Shown here: positions 37,201 to 42,525 of the stretch, piece by piece
How the letters are laid out: each line of letters starts with the position of its first letter
Numbering within the stretch: the stretch's first letter is position 1
Virus record (IMG/VR): IMGVR_UViG_3300031753_000015
Coordinates: 1-42,919 of that record
Direction: 5' to 3' (one strand)
Length of the DNA: 42,919 nucleotides
Origin: a virus
Made by a program: the position numbers and the translations under genes
Notes under the pieces: model-generated
What the model was told of the DNA's origin: nothing
Databases searched by the model: none
What the model saw: the letters and a program-made list of their open reading frames with translations, nothing else

Positions 37201-37321
37201 TCTGCTGGCAGAGGCGGAAGCTTTGGTGGACGGGGAGCAAGTTGTCGGCGACGGCGAGGTGCGGGCCGACGTCGCCGCTGTCCGGAACCCAGGCGTCGAA
37301 GGTGACGAGCGTGACCGGCAC
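34265..37321 (-). CDS. Tail nozzle/tubular protein, beta-propeller type
   Basis: This 1018-aa protein begins at GTG 37321. Residues 1-500 contain repeated beta-sandwich domains of about 130 residues (for example WTIDFYLQQQPAGTNLAHRT and TPTLTIFSVPTPTAPSLS). Residues 540-900 have the blade signatures of podovirus tail-tube nozzles: ARHMAIVRQFLLLGDINLTG, GPDWIWWSAGGNFSSF, NAVIFKRNAIHSLTWTGDQS, DDAIYFWGGACFWRLNPY, LIFWEYQGLTDTPW. It should form the hexameric tube end that extends from the adaptor encoded next door. At over 1,000 residues it is longer than T7 gp12, because of the N-terminal inserted domains, which may bind the host surface. Confidence 0.8.
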   Translation of the reverse strand: MPVTLVTFDAWVPDSGDVGPHLAVADNLLPVHQSFRLCQQKQVQATLAGDGPVTGALVHTFQQARTVLYARPSADIVGGPGVGSEAHPAYGQPLYQQVNESTPSDAAYILVPAPGSGIVVKLALSPIAAPGVTSGHVIQFRYAIPATTGAWTIDFYLQQQPAGTNLAHRTVSGSAAQPGFLTVSFNLTTGEAAAITDYTKLALQWTIAVPGTGQPVYPSADTAIGGWLGQPGAISTNLWQILATFPVVTTPAIVSKALAPGASDAYSGVLAPTALDPITRTQHALQAELAASNAGVTLTLSVLQGAAVVAQQVLVNAPTTPHLYTTQIPEATAAGITDYTALTCSIVASYPVDVPSTQFQTPGVPTAQNTSSAFPLGVSPPSSQAWQVLADASDATYVYTQTAGTPTLTIFSVPTPTAPSLSPTGYVIAMRASGSGASATLALLSYTGTVIDSFTVTPAASVTAYSHTLGASAAAAVDALIPAGQPFQLQLTLGPNIQVARIEFDAATPRSGICSFLELAVPPTSAAEISWADLEAPDPLTSYKGDVPTIYAGTPTKLYTVSPTGFTNVSASGGYAAGAAHPAGWQFLQVGADVYATNYVDPIQARLAGAGLFAPLISDPSPAPQARHMAIVRQFLLLGDINLTGYGPDWIWWSAGGNFSSFTPSLTTQSGNGRVSSTPGQIMGLVGGDNAVIFKRNAIHSLTWTGDQSVFRLDEITRSVGTPFPRSIVLADDAIYFWGGACFWRLNPYSASNPVERVGDEVLASYMADPVSSPNAIQPYDPPDMASEDQVMVGWYDRAAHLIFWEYQGLTDTPWQHGKRVCYSPTEDRWSALPAGPTCYEIGQLNVSTSDSHFLRGTLGFDYGVVSPGTTSWYKYNGTKTLQATLKTQRRSIGLDKVSMPVGPRQRGFTYVPDPQQDYEIWADVEDITPVWSSTSPAVAPQVSITVECANNPLVRPGSGSYRTQTTPWLRAGETFAFPVKMAAYWWIFTVNVAPISLPDMLYAFHGLYVTWHPRGRK

Positions 37322-37350
37322 TAGACGGAGGCCTCCACCCGCTGTATGCT
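37322..37350 (+). promoter_or_regulatory. TATGCTTACG-family promoter, copy P5
   Basis: TAGACG (37322-37327), 17 bp, TATGCT (37345-37350), TACGGC, then ATG 37357 at exactly six bases. The -35 begins one base after the start codon of the divergent nozzle gene. The dyad ATGC-TTACG-GCAT is complete. Confidence 0.87.
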
Positions 37351-37356
37351 TACGGC

Positions 37357-38193
37357 ATGGCTGGATCGAATGGGCTCATCCGCTACTTCGGCGGCAAGGT
37401 GAAGATCGCGCCGTGGATCGTGGCGCACCTCCCTCCCCACCGCGTCTACGTTGAGCCCTTCGGCGGGGGGGCGGCGGTGCTGCTGGCGAAGCCGCGGGCG
37501 CGCGTGGAGGTCTACAACGACCTCGACGACGGCCTGGTGAACCTCTTTCGGGTCCTGCGGCACCCGACGCAGGGTGAGCAGCTGCTGCGGCTGGTGCGCC
37601 TGACGCCCTACGCCAGGAAGGAGTTCGAGGCGGCCTACGAGCCGACCGACGACCCGGTGGAGCGCGCCCGGCGCCTTCTGGTGCGGTCCCACCTGGGGCA
37701 TGGGGGAGAGGCCACCAACGGCAGAAGGACCGGCTTCCGCCGCGCCAGCCACAGAAAGGAGGCGAGATCCACGCACCCCGCCCTCGATTGGCCGCGGTAC
37801 CCTGCGCGCCTCGCGCGGCTGATCGCGCGGCTGGCCGGCGTCGTGGTCGAGCATCGGCCGGCGATCGAGGTGATGGCGTACTACGATGCGCCGGACACCG
37901 CGACCTACCTGGACCCCCCGTACCTGGTCGAGCTGCTTCAAAATCCCTACGACCGTCTCTACAATCACCCCCTCGCGCCGCTCGGCCACGAGGACCTGGC
38001 AGCGGCGGCCTCCCGCTGCGCCGGCACGGTCCTGGTGAGCGGCTACCACTCGCCGCTCTACGACCGGCTGTACGCGGGCTGGCAGCGCCACGAGCGCCGC
38101 GCGGTGACGACCGGCGGCGGCAGGAGGACGGAGGTCCTCTGGATCAAGCCCGCGGGTCACCAGATCCCCTGTAGCGGCTGCTCTTCGCCGTAG
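37357..38193 (+). CDS. Dam-type DNA adenine methyltransferase (D12 class), leaderless
   Basis: The protein is 278 aa from ATG 37357, with no ribosome binding site because the promoter directly precedes it. The D12-class order is complete: GLIRYFGGK (residues 6-14), SAM motif I VEPFGGGAAVLL (32-43), VEVYNDLDDGLVNLF (50-64), and catalytic TYLDPPYLVE (DPPY at 186-189). The length matches the family. It would methylate adenine N6 in a short site, either to protect phage DNA from restriction or to affect regulation. It stands alone on the plus strand between minus-strand virion genes, in a moron position, and its last 37 bp overlap the 3' end of the convergent adaptor gene. Confidence 0.92.
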   Translation: MAGSNGLIRYFGGKVKIAPWIVAHLPPHRVYVEPFGGGAAVLLAKPRARVEVYNDLDDGLVNLFRVLRHPTQGEQLLRLVRLTPYARKEFEAAYEPTDDPVERARRLLVRSHLGHGGEATNGRRTGFRRASHRKEARSTHPALDWPRYPARLARLIARLAGVVVEHRPAIEVMAYYDAPDTATYLDPPYLVELLQNPYDRLYNHPLAPLGHEDLAAAASRCAGTVLVSGYHSPLYDRLYAGWQRHERRAVTTGGGRRTEVLWIKPAGHQIPCSGCSSP

Positions 38194-38927
38194 CTCGGGG
38201 GCGCCTGCGCGCTGGCGCTCTTCGCCTGCGACACCTGCGTCGAGAAGATCGACACCGCCTCCTGCCACTCCTTGTCCTGAAACTCCTCCTGCTGCGCGTC
38301 CTTGCTCAGCCCGCGGTGGTAGTCGCGCATCACCAGCGCCCGCAGGGCGAACTCGCCGTCGTTGAACCACGGGTTGGTGACGCCGACGCCGCTGGCCGCC
38401 GTGATGAGCGCGCCCGTGGCGCTGTCGCGCGTCGCGTCGCGGAGGTAGTCGCCGGCCAGCTGCTGGGCGCCGGCGGGGATGGGGCCGAGCAGGATCGCCT
38501 CATGGTGGAAGCACCACAGCCCGGTGTAGATGCCGGCGAAGACGACGCGCAGCGAGCTGGCGCGGATCTGCTCGATCGAGCCCCGGCGGATGGGGATGCC
38601 CGGCAAGCCGAAGGCGTTGCCGACCAGCACGTAGAAGCTGTCCATCTCCTGGAAGTCGGGCGGCACGCCCACGACGTAGCCGGGCGGCGGCGTCAGCGCC
38701 GGCGCCGGGCCCACGTAGGGGATGCTGCCCGGCTGGCGCCCGGTCGGGTACTCCTGCTGATTGGCGGTGGTCATGAAGGTGAAGCTCGCCTCCATGAACA
38801 GCGTGCGCACCGTCGAGGCCTTGCGCAGCGAGCGCACCAGCGCCTGCCCGAGGAAGGTCGCGTCGCGGGCCGTGCTCGCGTCCAGCTCGCCCTGGAGGTT
38901 GGCGAGAAAGGTGGGAACGTCAGACAT
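38157..38927 (-). CDS. Head-tail adaptor protein candidate
   Basis: This 256-aa protein starts at ATG 38927. It opens with a helix (DVPTFLANLQGELDASTARD), has a middle beta region (TANQQEYPTGRQPGSI, PDFQEMDSFYVLVGNAFGLP) and a C-terminal helical region (FALRALVMRDYHRGLSKDAQ). The plan and size match the adaptor that sits below the portal in podoviruses, and the gene lies between capsid and nozzle genes as expected. Homology is inferred from layout rather than a diagnostic motif. Its 3' end overlaps that of the Dam gene by 37 bp. Confidence 0.65.
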   Translation of the reverse strand: MSDVPTFLANLQGELDASTARDATFLGQALVRSLRKASTVRTLFMEASFTFMTTANQQEYPTGRQPGSIPYVGPAPALTPPPGYVVGVPPDFQEMDSFYVLVGNAFGLPGIPIRRGSIEQIRASSLRVVFAGIYTGLWCFHHEAILLGPIPAGAQQLAGDYLRDATRDSATGALITAASGVGVTNPWFNDGEFALRALVMRDYHRGLSKDAQQEEFQDKEWQEAVSIFSTQVSQAKSASAQAPPSYGEEQPLQGIW

Positions 38928-38955
38928 TGACTGCCGCCGGCAGGGCGTGTATGCT
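38927..38955 (+). promoter_or_regulatory. TATGCTTACG-family promoter, copy P6
   Basis: TTGACT (38927-38932), 17 bp, TATGCT (38950-38955), then TACGGA and ATG 38962 at six bases. The -35 begins on the last base of the start codon of the divergent adaptor gene, the same geometry as copy P3. Confidence 0.85.
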
Positions 38956-38961
38956 TACGGA

Positions 38962-39279
38962 ATGGATAGATTCCTGCGGTGGGCCGGCACCTCCGAACAG
39001 TATCTGACCGCTGCGGCTGCCGTCCTCCAGGATCGCGGATGGCAGGACCCGCCCATCAATGGGCGGCACGAGGTCGACGAATCGGTGCGACAGGCAGTAG
39101 GCTCTGAGTTTCTGATGCCGATGGCCGCCTGGACCGCGCTTCGCATGCACCTGGGGCGGCACTCCGTTTCCTTCCAGCGGGATCTCCTGCCCCAGCTTAT
39201 CGCCATTCTGCGATCGTCCGCCGTCGCCGCGCGCGAACTCTCCTACCTCGACGAGATCCCCGAAGACGAGGACGACTAG
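38962..39279 (+). CDS. Moron-like leaderless gene, unknown 105-aa protein
   Basis: The start is ATG 38962, at the expected first transcribed base of P6; the in-frame ATG at 38761 is rejected because it lies inside the divergent adaptor gene. The protein is helical (MDRFLRWAGTSEQYLTAAAA, SVRQAVGSEFLMPMAAWTAL), with a basic middle and a strongly acidic end (EIPEDEDD). Acidic tails of this kind occur in DNA-mimic and anti-restriction proteins, but that is only a suggestion. It lies between the adaptor and capsid-side genes and is followed by a strong hairpin. Confidence 0.72.
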   Translation: MDRFLRWAGTSEQYLTAAAAVLQDRGWQDPPINGRHEVDESVRQAVGSEFLMPMAAWTALRMHLGRHSVSFQRDLLPQLIAILRSSAVAARELSYLDEIPEDEDD

Positions 39280-39306
39280 CTCGCTCATCCGCCTCCTTGA
39301 AGCTGG

Positions 39307-39335
39307 CCCCCGCCGGCCTGCGGCGCCGGCGGGGG
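39307..39335. terminator. Strong 11-bp hairpin between convergent genes
   Basis: CCCCCGCCGGC (39307-39317) pairs perfectly with GCCGGCGGGGG (39325-39335) across a 7-nt loop. It lies between the plus-strand 105-aa gene and the end of the minus-strand capsid unit, so it could end transcription from both sides. There is no T-run; in very GC-rich genomes such hairpins can still terminate. Confidence 0.6.
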
Positions 39336-39343
39336 AGGGAGCC

Positions 39344-39874
39344 TTACTTCCAGGTGGCGTAGAGGGTGAAGGTCACCTGCGCCGCGGTGGCCGCGGCCGC
39401 CGTGTTCTGCAACACGATGCGCCCGAAGCCCTGCGCCGGGCCGCCCGTCACGCCCATGCCGCACTGGATGCTGCCCGCCACGCTCGCGGTCGCCTGCGCG
39501 GCCGGGAGCAGCGGGATCAGCACGCCGTACGGCGTCGCCTGCGCCGCGCCCAGCAGCGTCGGCGTCAGCCCGACGATGAACGAGTCGTAGTTGACCCCCA
39601 GCTTGTCGGTCAGGCGCAGCAGCAGGTTCGCGGCGAGCAGCGGCGTGCCGTTGGTGTCCGCTCGGCCCCAGGTCATCTCGACCTTGACGAGCTGCTTGTG
39701 CAGCGGCACCGGGATCAGCTCGATCACGCCGGCCGCGTCGCCCTCGAGCGCCGTGGTCAGCGTCGCCGAGCAGCAATCGCCGTCGATCGCCTCGAGCGCG
39801 TTGTACGGGCGGGGAGAAAGCGGCCGGCCGGGGACCGCCGTCGAGAAGAGGTTGCTGTAGAGAAGGGTCGCCAT
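39344..39874 (-). CDS. Head decoration-type protein downstream of the capsid gene
   Basis: This 176-aa protein starts at ATG 39874, 12 bp after the capsid gene. It is a beta-rich Ala/Thr/Leu protein (HKQLVKVEMTWGRADTNG, LGVNYDSFIVGLTPTLLG, AQVTFTLYATWK at the end). It is co-transcribed with the capsid gene and followed by the strong hairpin, so it should be made in large amounts. Position, size and fold suggest a head decoration or cement protein. No specific family is recognised. Confidence 0.7.
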   Translation of the reverse strand: MATLLYSNLFSTAVPGRPLSPRPYNALEAIDGDCCSATLTTALEGDAAGVIELIPVPLHKQLVKVEMTWGRADTNGTPLLAANLLLRLTDKLGVNYDSFIVGLTPTLLGAAQATPYGVLIPLLPAAQATASVAGSIQCGMGVTGGPAQGFGRIVLQNTAAAATAAQVTFTLYATWK

Positions 39875-39886
39875 CGCATCCTCTCC

Positions 39887-41089
39887 TTAGACGTCGCTGT
39901 AGTGGGAGACGACGCCCCCACCGAACGACTCTTGGTTGCCCTGGTTGAGGTTGACCACCACCCGGTTCAAGCCCCAGTTGGTGTCGACCTGGAAGGTCCA
40001 GTTGCGCAGCAGGGTCACGTCGGTGTAGCCGAAGTGATTGCCGCCGGTGAAGCCGGACCCGTAGGTGCAGTGGCCGCTGCGGGCGCCGAGGAAGAGAGCC
40101 CGCTTGACGTTCGCTTGGTTGGCGCCGGTGCCGAGGGGCGCGCCGGGGCCGGCGTTGACGACGCCAGGCGGCAGGAAGTCGCTCTTGAGCACGACCGTCT
40201 TGCCGTAGCGGAAGCCGTCCGCGGTGATGAGCGGGGAATCGTCGTAACCCTCGCCGCCGGTGATCGCGGCCCGGGCCAGGTCGTAGAAGTCGCTCTGCGA
40301 GCTGTTGAGCTTGATCTGCTGGAAGCCCTGCGGCGACAGGATGAGAACGAAGTACTCACCCCACGGGGTCTGCATGGGAGCCATCGGCCACTCCACGTAG
40401 TCCCGCGACGTCCACCGCTTGACCAGCTCGTCGATGACGCGGGTGGACATCTGGCTCGAGGGAGCATTGGCGATCTGCGTCTCGGTGGTGTTGGAGCCGC
40501 CGCCGGACGGGGGCACCAGGTACCACTTGCCACCCTGACCGTTGGTCTTCGTGCCGTCCGGCGGCACGACGACGTTGCCGCAGGACATCGTGTAGTCGGT
40601 GAAGTTGTTGACGGGCAGCTGCGGGCCGCCGGCGCCGTTCGCCACGGTCCCGGTGAAGCCGGCGAGCTGGCGGAAGATCGAGTACTCCAGATGCTCGGCG
40701 TGCTGCCGCGCGACGCGCCCGATCTCGTTGCGCTTCAGGTTGAAGCTCACCTGGTTCTGTTCGGCGGGGAGGTTGGGGACGCCGCCGTCGAACTTGTAGT
40801 AGCGCATCGACAGGGAGACGTCGATGTAGCTGGTGCCGGACGCCTGGCCGAGCGAGTTGACGAGCGCCGTCTTCGGGACCTCGCCGTGGTTGGGCTGGGT
40901 GAAGCGCATGATGATGGTGTCGCCGCGGCCACCACCGCCCGCATCGGGGCGGTCCTCGTAGACGATGCCGCTCTTGGGCTTGTTGCCCTCGATTAGCTTC
41001 GCCAGGACCTTGCGCTCCGTCTCGACGATGACTCCAGCTCGCCAGTTGAGCTGGGAAAGGGTGCTGCCTGGCAAGATGACGGTCGGCAC
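39887..41089 (-). CDS. Major capsid protein (N4-gp56/DUF4043-like)
   Basis: The protein is 400 aa from GTG 41089, with AGGAGG 7 nt upstream. Residues 20-160 match the N4-gp56-like pattern: an N-terminal ETERKVLAKLIEGNKPKS helix, GGRGDTIIMRFTQPNHGEVP, DVSLSMRYYKFDGG, then FNLKRNEIGRVARQHAEHLE leading to a long spine helix and the FRQLAGFTG turn. The middle and C-terminal parts contain ADGFRYGKTVVLKSDFLPPG and HFGYTDVTLLRNWTFQVDTN. It forms the HK97-fold shell. It has a private promoter and a long leader whose last hairpin hides its ribosome binding site. It is oddly distant from the portal and scaffold genes. Confidence 0.85.
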   Translation of the reverse strand: MPTVILPGSTLSQLNWRAGVIVETERKVLAKLIEGNKPKSGIVYEDRPDAGGGGRGDTIIMRFTQPNHGEVPKTALVNSLGQASGTSYIDVSLSMRYYKFDGGVPNLPAEQNQVSFNLKRNEIGRVARQHAEHLEYSIFRQLAGFTGTVANGAGGPQLPVNNFTDYTMSCGNVVVPPDGTKTNGQGGKWYLVPPSGGGSNTTETQIANAPSSQMSTRVIDELVKRWTSRDYVEWPMAPMQTPWGEYFVLILSPQGFQQIKLNSSQSDFYDLARAAITGGEGYDDSPLITADGFRYGKTVVLKSDFLPPGVVNAGPGAPLGTGANQANVKRALFLGARSGHCTYGSGFTGGNHFGYTDVTLLRNWTFQVDTNWGLNRVVVNLNQGNQESFGGGVVSHYSDV

Positions 41090-41093
41090 TGCT

Positions 41094-41157
41094 GCACCTC
41101 CTGCAAGAGGGTCCAGGTGCTACGATGCGCCGACTTGCTCAGCGCGGCAGGAGGTGC
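41094..41157 (-). promoter_or_regulatory. RNA stem that sequesters the capsid ribosome binding site
   Basis: GCACCTCCTGC and GCAGGAGGTGC form a perfect 11-bp inverted repeat (41094-41104 with 41147-41157) around a 42-nt loop. In the minus-strand mRNA the 3' arm contains the whole AGGAGG of the capsid gene, with only four bases (AGCA) between the arm and the GTG start. Folded, it would block ribosome binding, so capsid synthesis should depend on opening this stem. Confidence 0.8.
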
Positions 41158-41270
41158 TTGAGGAGCTCCGGTCCCTCGTGGCCCCCGGAGGGGCTCACGG
41201 AGCCGGCGTGGCGGGCGCCGGCGGTCCCGGATCGGTTGTTCGTGGGGTCGATCCGCCCCCCGGCTTATGC

Positions 41271-41309
41271 CCCGCTCGGCCGAGCGGGAAGGTAGCCAGC
41301 CCTCTGGCT
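41271..41309 (-). other. Two adjacent hairpins in the capsid leader
   Basis: The 18-bp perfect palindrome at 41271-41288 can form a 7-bp stem with a GGCC loop, and the adjacent AGCCAG/CTGGCT (41294-41299 with 41304-41309) closes a four-base loop. A GGCC loop in a palindrome is also a typical kissing or dimerisation element in RNA. Confidence 0.55.
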
Positions 41310-41356
41310 TGCGGGGTCCCAGGTCCCGGCAGGGCTCGCGTTGCCCCGCAGCGAAG

Positions 41357-41386
41357 ACTTTACGGCGTACGGTTGGCGGGTGTCAA
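41357..41386 (-). promoter_or_regulatory. Capsid gene promoter
   Basis: TTGACA (41381-41386, perfect) and TAAAGT (41357-41362, four of six) are separated by 18 bp on the minus strand. It lies 60 bp downstream of the end of the fibre-like gene, and gives the capsid and decoration genes an independent, presumably strong transcript. Confidence 0.7.
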
Positions 41387-41447
41387 GAGGGCGGCGGGGA
41401 AGGCGGCTCCCGCCGGCACAGCATCCGCGCCGCCCCGCGGCAATTCG

Positions 41448-42515
41448 CTACGGCGTCTTGAAGTGAATCCCCCAGTCCTGGATCGGCTGGAAGGGGATGC
41501 CGTCGTTCTGCGTCCAGGTGTGCTGCGCACCCGTCTTGGTGTCGTGGACGGTCAGCGAACACCCGACGTTGGTCAGGCCGCCGGCGAAGATGCCCCAGCC
41601 GGCGTCGCCGGCCGGCACGATGCCCACCATGACGTCGGCCTTCTTCTTGTCGAAGAACCAGAAGTAGCAGGTACCTCCCTCCGTCTCCGGCAGCGCGACC
41701 GGCGTGCCTGCGCCGCTGAGCAGCTCGGTCTGGCCGTTGGCGATGCCGGTGTGCTTGTAGGTCATGCTGACCTGGAAGCGGTCGAGGAGCAGCAGCGCGC
41801 CGGGCGCGAGCGCCTTGGCGGCAGGCGGAGCGGGCGGCGCGCCGGCAGGCGGCGTCGAGGGGTGGCCCACCGGCGGTGTCCCCACCGGAACGGCCGGCGG
41901 CGGCGACGACGCGACCGGGTTGCCGTGGATGTCCACTTCGTTTAGCGCGGTCCCAGAGTAGATCCGGATCCGGCCGTCCGGTGTCACATAGGCCTGTCCC
42001 TGGAGCATCCCGTCGAACGGCACGGCCGGCACCGGGATCGGCTTGAGCGTCAGCGGCCCGTCGGCGCTAGGGCCTTGCGCCTTCATGGCGAGTGTCCTGG
42101 CCTGCGGGCAGACCTCGCTGTCCAGCTGGTCTTGGAGGTCACAGGTGTACGGCAGGGCGATCTTGCCCTTGAACCAGCCCCCGTAATCCCCGTCGTGGAT
42201 CACCTGGCCCTCGACCAGGAATCCACCCTCGACCCCGCTGCTGCCCCGCCAGTTGTGCAGCAGAGACGGTGCCTCCACGGGAGCGCCGAGCGTCGACGCA
42301 CAGGGCTTGGCGAAGCCCCACCTCGCCAGGCAGGCCGCGGCCCAGGCCGGGTTGTCGACGCCGCCGACCGCCGGCGGGATGTTGGGGACGGAGGGGTCCC
42401 ACTTCCCGGTAAGCACCACGTCTCCGTGCCCCGGCGTGCCGTCTTGACGGAGGTACCCCTCCCCCTGCGGCGGGAGGCCCTCCGATTGGAAGAGCCTTGC
42501 GATCGCGCTGTCCAT
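41448..42515 (-). CDS. Fibre-like protein with bacterial secreted-protein C-terminal domain
   Basis: This 355-aa protein starts at ATG 42515, with GAGGAG 6 nt upstream; the frame's extension to 42608 lies inside the upstream gene. Residues 1-185 are of unknown fold, with Trp/Gly-rich loops (SLLHNWRGSSGVEGGFLVEG). A Pro-rich hinge follows (PPAVPVGTPPVGHPSTPPAG, about 213-240). The C-terminal 105 residues (RFQVSMTYKHTG, CYFWFFDKKKADVMVGIVPA, GIFAGGLTNVGCSLTVHDTK) closely recall, from memory, a domain common in secreted proteins of Acidobacteriota and related bacteria (RFRVxVxW...GYFWFFDPxNVEL...FYGALSNVEYTLTVTDT). The layout suggests a virion surface protein with a host-derived adhesive tip. 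Confidence 0.72.
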   Translation of the reverse strand: MDSAIARLFQSEGLPPQGEGYLRQDGTPGHGDVVLTGKWDPSVPNIPPAVGGVDNPAWAAACLARWGFAKPCASTLGAPVEAPSLLHNWRGSSGVEGGFLVEGQVIHDGDYGGWFKGKIALPYTCDLQDQLDSEVCPQARTLAMKAQGPSADGPLTLKPIPVPAVPFDGMLQGQAYVTPDGRIRIYSGTALNEVDIHGNPVASSPPPAVPVGTPPVGHPSTPPAGAPPAPPAAKALAPGALLLLDRFQVSMTYKHTGIANGQTELLSGAGTPVALPETEGGTCYFWFFDKKKADVMVGIVPAGDAGWGIFAGGLTNVGCSLTVHDTKTGAQHTWTQNDGIPFQPIQDWGIHFKTP

Positions 42516-42525
42516 GCGGTTCTCC

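Larger units (their letters stand above)
41090..41350 (-). ncRNA. Structured 5' leader of the capsid mRNA
   Basis: About 260 nt of transcribed, non-coding RNA precede the capsid gene if the promoter at 41357-41386 is used. In order on the RNA: AGCCAG-AGGG-CTGGCT (41294-41309), an 18-bp palindrome CCCGCTCGGCCGAGCGGG (41271-41288), a GCCCC/GGGGC hairpin (41181-41194) and the ribosome-site stem (41094-41157). No open frame of note occurs. It could be a cis-regulatory element sensing a protein, ion or metabolite, or an attenuator. The remaining 41387-41447 contains only the -35-side sequence and the end of the fibre gene's 3' flank. Confidence 0.6.
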
